A DNA stretch of 64,000 nt from WVYX01 sp039592335 (GTDB lineage Bacteria > Gemmatimonadota > Gemmatimonadetes > Gemmatimonadales > GWC2-71-9): the NCBI GenBank assembly GCA_039592335.1, contig JBDHBX010000014.1, positions 1 to 64,000 of the forward strand. The letters are read 5' to 3'. Positions 25,898-34,055 of this stretch are shown here, piece after piece (the first letter of the stretch is position 1; each line of letters begins with the position of its first letter). A program made the translations under genes and the position numbers. Below the pieces are notes generated by a model. That model was not told where the DNA came from. It did not search any database and saw only the letters and a program-made list of their open reading frames with translations.

Positions 25898-26080
25898 TCA
25901 GCCCATCCAGAACCCCTTCCGGTGGGAGATCCCCAGGACCTTGCGGCACGCCGGGCAGATATAGAGGAACCGCTTGCCCAGCATCCCGGCCAGCTCCTTG
26001 TACCACACCTCGACGATGTCCGCGGCGCAGTGGGGACACAGCGGCACGATGTCGTCACGCCTCGTCAGTCCGATCATCAT
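25898..26080 (-). CDS. Small zinc-ribbon protein
   Basis: Protein of 60 residues with two CxxC knuckles: CPHC near residue 15 and CPAC near 42, separated by a predicted helix. The composition suggests a stand-alone zinc ribbon, perhaps binding RNA, DNA or a partner enzyme. The start is MMIGLTRRDD with GGAG upstream. It sits 30 bp after citrate lyase alpha and before HMG-CoA synthase in the same transcription direction. Specific role unknown. Confidence 0.7.
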   Translation of the reverse strand: MMIGLTRRDDIVPLCPHCAADIVEVWYKELAGMLGKRFLYICPACRKVLGISHRKGFWMG

Positions 26081-26110
26081 CGATCTCCTGGGTGCCGAAC
26101 GATCAGAGGG

Positions 26111-27694
26111 CTACTCGGGCACCTGCCACACCGTATCGAGCACGGTGCCGTCCACCCATTTCACCACCGCCACCGGACGATCGGTGACCCTGGGGGGCTC
26201 CGGCCGTCCCCCGATCAGCCGTTCGACCTCCGCCTTGATCTCGTCAAGCGGGCGAATCGGGAGACCCGAGCCGCGGACGCGGTCGAGCAGGTCGGTGCGT
26301 CGGGGGTTGACGGCGATGCCGCGCTCGGTCACCACGACGTCGATCAGCTCCTCCGGTCCCGTCAGCGTGGTGACTTCGTCCACCACCACGGGAATCCGGT
26401 CCCGGAACGACGGAATCGCGAGAATCGTGCAGCCCGCGAACAGGCAGTTCTGCCACCCCCCAATCCCGTGGAGCAGAAGGCCGTCCGAGTGCGTCACCAC
26501 GTTGGCGTTGAAGTTCACATCGACCTCGGTGGCACCCAGCACCGTGGCGTCCACCATCGAGGCGAAGTTCCCCTTGCCGTGGAAGTTGTAGGAGGTGAAC
26601 GGCGACGTCGCGACGTGATGCGGGTCGGAGGCAATGGACTCCACCGCCGCCAGGTCGAAGGTCTGTCCATCCAGGATGTAGTCGGTGAGCCCTTCGCGCA
26701 GGAGCTCGACCAGGTACTGCGTCGAGCCGCCGCGCACGAAGCGGGCTCTGACGCCGGCCTCCTGCATCATGTCCTTGAGGAACTGCACGAAGGCCAGCGC
26801 GATCCCGCCGGCGCCCGCCTGGAACGAGAACCCGTCGCGCATGATCCCCGCGTCGCGCAGGAACCGCGCAACGTATTCGGCAATGAGTAGCCGGTCGGGG
26901 CTCTTGGTGATCTGGGTCGTGCCGGAGACGATCTTCGACGGATCCCCGACGGAGTCCACTTCCACCACGTAATCCACGTTGTTGCCCTGGATCTGCCAGG
27001 GCACGCAGGGAAACGGCACCAGATTGTCGGTCACCACGATGACGCAGTTGGCATGGATCGAGTCGGCCAGCGCGAAGCCCAGCGAGCCACAGGCGGAGGG
27101 ACCGTGGGAGCCGTCGCAGTTGCCGAACGGATCGGCCGTGGGGGCCGCAATCACGGCGACGTCGATCTTCACCTCGCCGTCCTGCACTGCTTGCCAGCGC
27201 CCGCCGTGCGAGCGCAGCACGCCGAGGCCCCGCATCGTACCGCGCGAGCAGTACTCGCCGAGAGGGCCGTTCATGCTCCCCTCGATGTGGTGCACCACCC
27301 CGCGGTCCATCAAGTCGATGACGGGAGCATGGCAGGGGAAGGACGCGCTGGGGAACCACATGAGGTCCTTGACCCCCAGCTCCGCCGCGGCGTTCAGGGC
27401 CATCAGCGCAACCTTGTCACCGTTGCGGAAGTGGTGGTGGGTCGAGAGCACCATCCCGTCGGTCAGACCGCACCGCTCGAGCGCGGTCTTGAGATCGGGG
27501 ACCCGCTTGTCTCCGCTCGCCGGATAGTCCTTGCATGAGCGGATGGCCGGGCCGTACCTGGCCCCCGCGGGCTGGTGGGCTGCGATACCCTGGAACGGCA
27601 CCTGGTCCCTGCCGTTCACAACGGCCGGTACCCGGCGTCCGGCGGCATTGGCGACGAGGTCCGTCTGAGCTTTCTTTTTCCCACGCCCGGTCAT
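26111..27694 (-). CDS. citF: Citrate lyase alpha subunit-like CoA-transferase (CitF)
   Basis: Homologue of the citrate lyase alpha subunit (527 residues), which transfers the acyl group between acetyl-ACP and citrate. Family blocks seen are LSTHHHFRNGDKVALMALN, DLMWFPSASFPCHAPVIDLM, FSFQAGAGGIALAFV, LDGQTFDLAAVESI, VVTHSDGLLLHGIGGWQNCL and VTERGIAVNPRR. The last two are the CitF hallmark near the transferase active site. It overlaps the CitD-CitE gene by 4 bp (ATGA), so translation is coupled. CitC ligase and the CitG/CitX prosthetic group enzymes are not in the window. Substrate could be citrate or a related 2-hydroxy acid. Confidence 0.9.
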   Translation of the reverse strand: MTGRGKKKAQTDLVANAAGRRVPAVVNGRDQVPFQGIAAHQPAGARYGPAIRSCKDYPASGDKRVPDLKTALERCGLTDGMVLSTHHHFRNGDKVALMALNAAAELGVKDLMWFPSASFPCHAPVIDLMDRGVVHHIEGSMNGPLGEYCSRGTMRGLGVLRSHGGRWQAVQDGEVKIDVAVIAAPTADPFGNCDGSHGPSACGSLGFALADSIHANCVIVVTDNLVPFPCVPWQIQGNNVDYVVEVDSVGDPSKIVSGTTQITKSPDRLLIAEYVARFLRDAGIMRDGFSFQAGAGGIALAFVQFLKDMMQEAGVRARFVRGGSTQYLVELLREGLTDYILDGQTFDLAAVESIASDPHHVATSPFTSYNFHGKGNFASMVDATVLGATEVDVNFNANVVTHSDGLLLHGIGGWQNCLFAGCTILAIPSFRDRIPVVVDEVTTLTGPEELIDVVVTERGIAVNPRRTDLLDRVRGSGLPIRPLDEIKAEVERLIGGRPEPPRVTDRPVAVVKWVDGTVLDTVWQVPE

Positions 27695-28893
27695 TGCTCC
27701 TCCTCCGGGAGCATCCCGGTCCGGCGAGCCAGCGCGACCAGGCGCTGCGCCCGCAGCACGACCGGCGGATCCACCATGCGCGTTCCGAGGCTCACCACCC
27801 CAAGGCCCTTGGCCTCGGCCTTCTCGAACGCCGCGACGATCTCGAGCGCCTTCTCGATCTCCTCCGCCGTGGGCGCGAACGCCTCATGGATCGGCTCGAT
27901 CTGTCGCGGATGTATGCACCCCATGCCGTCGTAGCCCCACGCGCGGGCACGCCGGCCCCAGGCGCGGAGACCTTCCGCATCGCCTACGTCACCGTACACC
28001 GAATCGATGGCCTGCACCCCGGCAGCCCGTGCCGCGTTCACCAGTCGCCGGCGTGCGTACATCGATTCGTCACCCTGCCTCGTCTTCACGACCCCGAGGT
28101 CGGCCGTGTAGTCCTCCAGCCCGATGGTGAGGGCCGCCACCGTGTCGGACGCGTCCGCGATCGCGAAGGCGTATTCCACACCGCGCGCCGACTCGAGGAT
28201 CGGCATGAGCCAGATCGGCTCCCCACCCCCCAAATCGTGCTGAATCTGCCCGATGCGGTCCACCACCTGGCGGACGTGGCCCGGCCCTTCGGTCTTGGGA
28301 ATCAGAATGAGATCCGGCGCCTCGGGGACGATGACCTCCAGGTCCTCCAGGCCGAGCGGGAGCTGATTGATGCGTACCATCCGCTCGGCATCGAGGAAAT
28401 CGACGCACCGCAGCGCGTTGCGCACCAATAGGCGTGCCGTGTCCTTCTCCGCCGGGTGCACCGAATCCTCGAGATCCAGGATCACCGCGTCGGGGTGGTG
28501 CAGGCCGGCATTGACCATGAACTTCGGCTCATTGCCCGGCAGGTAGAGGCGCGAGCGACGCAGCCGGTCCTTGGTGCTGCGCGGCGGCGACACCGTGCGC
28601 TCCGGACGGGCATCTCCCTGCACCACGACCCCGGCTCTCCGGGCCGCCGCCTCGATGCGGGCCTGGAGCACGAACGGCAGGGCACCCTTGTCGTCGATCT
28701 CAACCCGGGCGTGCTCCACCCCGAGGGTCGTGAGAACCTGCTCGGCGGTCTCGCGAATGGACGTCCCGAAGAAGGCGTCCACCTTCGACACGACGTCCAG
28801 CGTCAGCCCACCCGACTTGCGGAGCTCGAGGACGACGTACACGTCGGAGCGGACGTCGTCTCCCGCGCGCCCGGCCTCACCCCGTTGGCCCAT
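27691..28893 (-). CDS. Fused citrate lyase acyl carrier (CitD) and beta subunit (CitE)
   Basis: A fusion of 400 residues. Residues 1-88 match CitD, including the block VEIDDKGALPFVLQARIEAA near its end. The attachment Ser of CitD (Ser14 in enterobacterial ESSDV) aligns with VRSDV here, with Ser16 shifted by one. Residues about 111-395 match CitE: RRSRLYLPGNEPKFM, VILDLEDSVHPAEKD, MVRIN, PILESARGVE and TIGLEDYTADLG with the Arg, Glu and Asp of the active site. CitD and CitE are normally separate chains. GGGAGAG precedes ATG 28893. The isocitrate dehydrogenase-like gene ends 11 bp upstream. Confidence 0.88.
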   Translation of the reverse strand: MGQRGEAGRAGDDVRSDVYVVLELRKSGGLTLDVVSKVDAFFGTSIRETAEQVLTTLGVEHARVEIDDKGALPFVLQARIEAAARRAGVVVQGDARPERTVSPPRSTKDRLRRSRLYLPGNEPKFMVNAGLHHPDAVILDLEDSVHPAEKDTARLLVRNALRCVDFLDAERMVRINQLPLGLEDLEVIVPEAPDLILIPKTEGPGHVRQVVDRIGQIQHDLGGGEPIWLMPILESARGVEYAFAIADASDTVAALTIGLEDYTADLGVVKTRQGDESMYARRRLVNAARAAGVQAIDSVYGDVGDAEGLRAWGRRARAWGYDGMGCIHPRQIEPIHEAFAPTAEEIEKALEIVAAFEKAEAKGLGVVSLGTRMVDPPVVLRAQRLVALARRTGMLPEEEQ

Positions 28894-28904
28894 GATTCTC
28901 TCCC

Positions 28905-30092
28905 TCAGCCCAGCTTGCTGATGATCTCGTCCGTCAGCTGTGACGTGGTCGCCGCACCACGTCCGATCGCCTTCGCGCCGCCCGGAACACGCAGCATATC
29001 GTAGGTGCGGACCTTCCCCTCCTGCACCACCGCCGCCACCGCGTCGCGCACGCGCTTGGCCATCTTGGTCTCGCCAACGTGATCGAGCAGCATGGCGCCG
29101 CTCAGGATCATGGCAATCGGGTTCATGATGGGCGGATCGAGCTCGGCGTACTTCGGTGCCGATCCGTGCGTCGGCTCGAACACCGCCACCTCGTCGCCGA
29201 TGTTGCCGGAGCAGGCGAACCCCAGCCCGCCGACCAGCCCGGCGAACGCGTCGGAGATGATGTCGCCGAACATGTTCCCCGCCACCAGCACACCGTAGTC
29301 CTCGGGGTTCTTGGTGAGCCACATCATCTGCGCATCGATGTTGGTGGACCAGTGCTCGATGCCGGGGAAGTCCGGCTTCACCTCGCGAGCGGCGTCCTCC
29401 ATCATACCCGACGTCTCGCGCAGGACGTTGGGCTTCTCACAGATGGTGACCGACTTATAGCCGTGCTTCTTGGCGTACTCAAACGCGGCGCGCACGATGC
29501 GACGGCAGGCGTTGCGCGTGAACAGCCGCACCGACATGGCGAGATCGACGCTTGGTACATCCGAGAAGGGCTTCCACTTGGGATGCATGCCAAGCGCGTT
29601 GCGCACCACCTGCGGCGGATCGGTCCACTCGAGACCGCAGTAGAGTCCCTCAGTGTTCTGCCGGAAGACCACCGCGTCCACCGTGGGCTCCTCATACCCT
29701 CCACCGGCCATCTGCCGCACGAAGTTGAGCGGGTTCCCGGAGAAGGAGCGGCACGGCCGGATGCACACGTCCAGATTGAACAGCTGGCGCATGGCGACGA
29801 TCGGGCTGAAGTACTCGTAGCCCTTGTCCCGCAGCTCGGCCGTGAGCTCCTCCTTGGCCTGCCCCTTGGGCTTTGAGGTGATGGCGCCGAACAGTCCGAG
29901 CTTGTGCTGCCGCAACAGCTCGATGGTCTGCTCGGGAAGCGGATTCCCCTGGGTCACCCAAAAGTGCCAGCCGATGTCCGCGTGCACGTACTCCGCGTCG
30001 AATCCCACCACGTCGAGCACCCGGACCGCTTCGGGGAGCACTACCTCGCCGATCCCGTCACCCGGCATCGAAACCACCGTGTACTTCGCCAT
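28905..30092 (-). CDS. Isocitrate/isopropylmalate dehydrogenase family enzyme
   Basis: Beta-decarboxylating dehydrogenase of 395 residues. Metal and catalytic blocks are present: RQNTEGLYCGLEW (Tyr151), EKPNVLR (Lys), GDIISDAFAGLVGGLG and EPTHGSAPKYA. Using E. coli Icd as guide, Ser113, Arg119, Arg129, Arg153 and Tyr160 align with Ser96, Arg102, Arg112, Arg144 and Tyr151, but Asn115 becomes Ile98, the position of Leu90 in isopropylmalate dehydrogenase. APKYA suggests NADP use. The substrate may therefore be isocitrate, homoisocitrate or an alkylmalate. It lies between the citrate lyase and aconitase genes. Confidence 0.88.
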   Translation of the reverse strand: MAKYTVVSMPGDGIGEVVLPEAVRVLDVVGFDAEYVHADIGWHFWVTQGNPLPEQTIELLRQHKLGLFGAITSKPKGQAKEELTAELRDKGYEYFSPIVAMRQLFNLDVCIRPCRSFSGNPLNFVRQMAGGGYEEPTVDAVVFRQNTEGLYCGLEWTDPPQVVRNALGMHPKWKPFSDVPSVDLAMSVRLFTRNACRRIVRAAFEYAKKHGYKSVTICEKPNVLRETSGMMEDAAREVKPDFPGIEHWSTNIDAQMMWLTKNPEDYGVLVAGNMFGDIISDAFAGLVGGLGFACSGNIGDEVAVFEPTHGSAPKYAELDPPIMNPIAMILSGAMLLDHVGETKMAKRVRDAVAAVVQEGKVRTYDMLRVPGGAKAIGRGAATTSQLTDEIISKLG

Positions 30093-30149
30093 GTCGACCT
30101 CTTCCTCCCCTTCTATGCACCCCGCCGTGCGGACGGCGAGTTCGGTGGA

Positions 30150-32093
30150 TTAGTTGAGTCCGAGGTGCGCCCGCACCTGATTCTCGATCCCGCCGGCGAC
30201 GACGAGCGCCTGGGGCACCGACCCCAACGGCGGGAAGCGGAACGTCTCACCCCGGTAGGTCGCCATGCTGCGAGCGAAGTCGATCTCCAGATCGTCGCCG
30301 GGGATGATCGTGGACTCTCCCGCCGCAATCGCCTCGGCCAAGTGCTCCTTGAGGCGCGTCACCAATGGAGCACACTCGATGCAGGGAAAGCCGTTGTTGT
30401 ACGCGTTCCGCAAATAGGTCTGCGAGAAGCTCCCGGCGATGACGAGTCCCATGCCCTTGGCCTGGAGCGCAGTGGCGGCTTGCTCGCGGCTCGAGCCGGT
30501 CCCGAAGTTCCACCCGCCGACCAGGACATCGCCCTGGGCCGTCTTCGCCGCGAACGTGGGATCGTAGTTCTCCATCACGACCTTCGCCATCTCGTCGCGA
30601 TCGAGCTCCCGATAGGTGTAGTCCTTCCCGTAGATCCCGTCGGTGTTGAGGTTGTTCTGCGGCACGAACACCACGCGCCCGGTGAGCCGCTCGGGGAATC
30701 CCTCGCGAATCTCCACGACCTCATCGCCCGGCTCCGGCGATTCCAACGCGGTGAGCTGCCGCTCGGGGCAGCCGCCAACCGAGGCGTGCGGTCCAGTGAT
30801 GTAACCGGCCACCGCCGACGCGGCCACCACCTCGGGGCTGGCCAGGTAGCACTGCGCCTCGCGCGAGCCCATGCGCCCCTTGAAGTTGCGATTCGTGGCC
30901 GAGATCCCCACCTCGCCCGGCTCGAGCAGCCCCGCCCCGAGCCCGATGCAGGGGCCGCACCCCGGCGGAAGGGGCCGCGCGCCGGCGTCGAGCATCCGGC
31001 TCCACGCCTCCGACGCCTCGGCGTCCTCCTGCACTTCCCTGCTGGCCGCCGCGACGTAGAGCTCCACGCCGTCGGCCACCTTCTTGCCGTGCAGCACGTG
31101 GGCGGCGGCCTCCAAATCCTCCAGACGGCTGTTCACGCAGGACACGAGGTACGCCTTCTGAATCGCGACCTTCTCCCCCTCGATGTCGGCCACGGAGCGC
31201 ATAACCTGCACGCTGTCGGGGCCGGACACGTGCGGGCTCACCTCCGAGAGATCCAACTCGATGCGTGCGGCGTACGCCGCGTCGTCGTCCGGTCCCGGCG
31301 GCGCGCTCGCCCACCGGTCCAAGTCCGCTTCGCCGTAGCGGTCGCCCAGCGCGTCACCCAGTACGTCCTTGCGCTGCCTCAGGTAGCGCAGTGTCATGTC
31401 GTCAGCGGGGAACCACCCCGCCAGCGCGCCCCACTCGGTGGTCATGTTGGAGATGCTCATACGGGCGTCCATGCTGAGGCTGGCCACTCCCGCTCCGCCG
31501 AACTCCACCACTGCGTTGAGCACCTCGCCCTCGTTGTACAGCCCACACAACGTGACGATCACGTCCTTGCCCGTGACGCCCGCGCGCAGCGCCCCGCGCA
31601 GCATGACCTGCACGGTGCGGGGGATCTGCCACCAGAACTCTCCGGTCGCCCAGATCGCGGCGGCATCGGTCCGCACCACCGGCGTGCCCAACGCGCCGAG
31701 GGCGCCGTACATGTTCGAGTGGGAATCGGACGCCACGACGAGGGAGCCGGGAACGACGTAGCCGTGTGCCACCATCATCTGGTGCCCAATGCCCATCCCC
31801 GCCGGGTAGAAATCCACTCCGACCTGCCGCGCGAACGCCTCGATGTCCCGGTACTTGCCGAGGTTGCTCTCGGAGGTGTTCTGGATATCGTGATCGAGGG
31901 TGAACACGGGCTGTCGGGGATCGTGAATCCGCGGAGCGCCGATCGCGGTGAACTTCTTCATGACCGCCGCGGTGTTGTCGTGCGTCATGACGTGGCGCGG
32001 GCGCAGCGACACCACATCCCCTGTCCGGAGCGACCGGTCAGGACCTTCGGCGAGATGCGCCTGCGCGATCTTCTCGACGACCGTCTGACCCAT
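30150..32093 (-). CDS. Aconitase superfamily enzyme, one-chain homoaconitase-like
   Basis: Iron-sulphur hydro-lyase of 647 residues. The N-terminal LeuC-like part has ASDSHSNMYGALGALGTPV and cluster ligands in SCVNSR (about 319) and CGPC (about 379-382). The C-terminal swivel domain has NLNTDGIYGKDYTYRELDR and GGWNFGTGSSREQAATAL. That NLNTDGIY ... FNFGTGSSREQAATA pattern is closest, as I recall it, to fungal homoaconitase Lys4. It isomerises citrate-like to isocitrate-like acids. The exact substrate is unclear, which matters because the next enzyme also departs from isocitrate dehydrogenase. 57 bp from the dehydrogenase gene. Confidence 0.87.
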   Translation of the reverse strand: MGQTVVEKIAQAHLAEGPDRSLRTGDVVSLRPRHVMTHDNTAAVMKKFTAIGAPRIHDPRQPVFTLDHDIQNTSESNLGKYRDIEAFARQVGVDFYPAGMGIGHQMMVAHGYVVPGSLVVASDSHSNMYGALGALGTPVVRTDAAAIWATGEFWWQIPRTVQVMLRGALRAGVTGKDVIVTLCGLYNEGEVLNAVVEFGGAGVASLSMDARMSISNMTTEWGALAGWFPADDMTLRYLRQRKDVLGDALGDRYGEADLDRWASAPPGPDDDAAYAARIELDLSEVSPHVSGPDSVQVMRSVADIEGEKVAIQKAYLVSCVNSRLEDLEAAAHVLHGKKVADGVELYVAAASREVQEDAEASEAWSRMLDAGARPLPPGCGPCIGLGAGLLEPGEVGISATNRNFKGRMGSREAQCYLASPEVVAASAVAGYITGPHASVGGCPERQLTALESPEPGDEVVEIREGFPERLTGRVVFVPQNNLNTDGIYGKDYTYRELDRDEMAKVVMENYDPTFAAKTAQGDVLVGGWNFGTGSSREQAATALQAKGMGLVIAGSFSQTYLRNAYNNGFPCIECAPLVTRLKEHLAEAIAAGESTIIPGDDLEIDFARSMATYRGETFRFPPLGSVPQALVVAGGIENQVRAHLGLN

Positions 32094-32112
32094 GGATCCT
32101 CGCTGGTACCCG

Positions 32113-33489
32113 TTACCGGTCCGCGGTACAGTGCGCCATGAGCTCGCTGATCGAACCGAGCCGCTCGAGCCCCCACACCGCGTCCTTCAGCTGCTGCCGG
32201 CGCCCGTCGCTCAGCACCGGGGTGGCAAGGGCGTCGAACTTGGCCTCGACCTCTTCATCGGTCAGCGGATTACGGGGATCGCCCTTCGGATAGTCGAGCT
32301 CCTTCGTGTGGCTCGCGCCTCCGGCCGTTTCGATCGTCACCTTCACCCGCTGTAGCTCAGGGAAGACCTTCTCGATCTCCGGGTCGGCTACCACTTCGAC
32401 CTTGGGTAGCTGCGCCCGGATCGTGTCGTCCATGATCCGCTCCGGCTCGAACTGTGCCGGCGTCACCTGCCGGTCCACCACCGCCGCCGCGATCACATAC
32501 GGCAGGCTGTGGTCCGCCGTCTCTTTGGTGCGCGGATCGTACTTGGAGGGGTCGGCCAGGATGTCGGCGGCCCGCGCCAGAGAGCGGATGTGCACCTTCG
32601 TCACATCGTCAGGCCGGAGATCATGCTCGTGCACAATGTCGAGCACGGCGGAGATCGGAGCGTGCGTGAGTGCCTCAGTAGGGAACGCCTTCATCCCGCA
32701 GCGCTCGATACGCCACGACCCCCCCAACCCGTCCACCAGCACCTCCAGCTTCCACTCGGGGCCGAAGCAGTGCACCAGCCCCTCCTTGCCGTCGATCACG
32801 TGCTCAGGTCCCGTATATCCGCGCTCGGCCAGGAGCGCCGCCAACACTCCGCTTTGGGTCGCCATTGGGTCCACGGTGTTCTTCATCATGGTCAGCTTCC
32901 CGGCGGTCACCGCCCCCAGCGTGGCGTGCCGCGATGCCGAGATCCCAATGGCATGCTGGCACTGCTCCCACGAGAGTCCCAGCATGCGTGCCGCCACGAT
33001 GGGCGACACGAATGCCGTAAGGGTTGCGTGGTGCCAGCCCCGCTCACGAATGCCCGGGAACGCCGCCTCGCACAGCCGCATCTCGAACTCGTGGCCCAGC
33101 ACGATCCCCACGATGAGCTCTTTCCCGTCGCCCTGCGCGCGCTCCCCGCAGGCCATCGCGGCGGGGATGATGTCCGACGGGTGGGAGGGATCCTGCTGCC
33201 AGTAGATGTCGTTGTAGTCCATCACGCGGACCATCAACGCGTTGGCCAGAGCGGCAGATACGGGATCGGTCTTGTTGCCGGAGCCGATGACGGTGGCCGG
33301 CCCCTGGCCGCCGACCTCGTCGAGCACGCCCAGCGCGATCTCGGCATCTTCCTGCCGGTATCCCCCGAAGGCGCAGCCCAGGGAGTCCAGCAAGTAGCGC
33401 TTCGCCTCGTGGACCGCCCGCTCACCCAAATCCCCATACGTCAGCTTGCTGGCCCACCGGGCCATAGCCGCCGTGATCGTCTCCGACAT
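32113..33489 (-). CDS. MmgE/PrpD family hydro-lyase
   Basis: Enzyme of 458 residues related to 2-methylcitrate dehydratase. PrpD-like blocks are RYLLDSLGCAFGGYR, MDYNDIYWQQDPSHPSDIIPAAM with the HPSD active-site segment, IGISASRHATLGAVTAG and GDPRNPLTDEEVEAKFDAL. The family includes 2-methylcitrate dehydratase, cis-aconitate decarboxylase and iminodisuccinate epimerase, so function is not fixed by homology. Position 19 bp upstream of the aconitase-like gene suggests action on the same or a related hydroxy acid. No prpB (methylisocitrate lyase) or prpC is present in the window. Confidence 0.88.
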   Translation of the reverse strand: MSETITAAMARWASKLTYGDLGERAVHEAKRYLLDSLGCAFGGYRQEDAEIALGVLDEVGGQGPATVIGSGNKTDPVSAALANALMVRVMDYNDIYWQQDPSHPSDIIPAAMACGERAQGDGKELIVGIVLGHEFEMRLCEAAFPGIRERGWHHATLTAFVSPIVAARMLGLSWEQCQHAIGISASRHATLGAVTAGKLTMMKNTVDPMATQSGVLAALLAERGYTGPEHVIDGKEGLVHCFGPEWKLEVLVDGLGGSWRIERCGMKAFPTEALTHAPISAVLDIVHEHDLRPDDVTKVHIRSLARAADILADPSKYDPRTKETADHSLPYVIAAAVVDRQVTPAQFEPERIMDDTIRAQLPKVEVVADPEIEKVFPELQRVKVTIETAGGASHTKELDYPKGDPRNPLTDEEVEAKFDALATPVLSDGRRQQLKDAVWGLERLGSISELMAHCTADR

Positions 33490-33503
33490 CCCGTAGTGCT
33501 CCT

Positions 33504-34055
33504 CTACGCCAGAGTCTTGAAGGGCAAATAGCTCATGAAGTCGGCGTGGTGCACGATGGTCGCCTCCGTGCTGCGCTTGACGAGGTCACCCTCTGCCGCA
33601 TGCGTCGCGATGCAGTGACACACCTCGTCGGGCACCCCGCACTCCAGCGCCAGCGCCACTCCGGTGAACGGATGGCGCAGCGCTTTGCCACGGGCGCTCT
33701 GCCGGGTCACACCGCCCTCCTTCTCGTACTCCAGCAGCTTGCCCACGTCCGCCAGGACGGCCCCCGCGATCACCGTATCCATATCGATTGTGAGTGCCCG
33801 TCCCAGGAACTGTTGCATCGCCCGGGCCCCGTCGCGCGCGATGTGGACCACGCACCGCTTGTGCTCCATGAAGGTCGCGGGACAGTTGGGCACCAGCAGG
33901 GTGAAGGGAATCTGGTGCAGGTCCTCCGGCGTGAGCGGGCTTCGCTCGAACGCCTTCATCCACGTGGCTGTGACCTGCTCGCGCAGCTCGGCGTTGTCAA
34001 TCCACTCGAGCTCCGGCCAGAGCGCCTCCACTTGGCTTCTCAGGGAATCAGACAT
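33504..34055 (-). CDS. HD-domain-like protein with altered HD motif
   Basis: Protein of 183 residues with HD-superfamily layout: His71 in VVHIARDGARAM, then GAVLADVGKLLEY, ATHAAEGD and VHHADFMSY. The diagnostic His-Asp pair reads Ala102-Asp103, so one metal ligand is missing and phosphohydrolase activity is doubtful or metal binding differs. The gene overlaps the phosphofructokinase gene by 8 bp and precedes the MmgE/PrpD gene by 14 bp, so it belongs to this operon. Possible role: regulation or an unassigned hydrolase. Confidence 0.75.
   Translation of the reverse strand: MSDSLRSQVEALWPELEWIDNAELREQVTATWMKAFERSPLTPEDLHQIPFTLLVPNCPATFMEHKRCVVHIARDGARAMQQFLGRALTIDMDTVIAGAVLADVGKLLEYEKEGGVTRQSARGKALRHPFTGVALALECGVPDEVCHCIATHAAEGDLVKRSTEATIVHHADFMSYLPFKTLA

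Noticed and set aside
29904..32141. Long plus-strand open frame antisense to the dehydrogenase and aconitase genes
   Set aside because: It is rich in His/Arg/Val as expected for a GC-driven shadow, has no domain, and the opposite strand encodes two clear enzymes.
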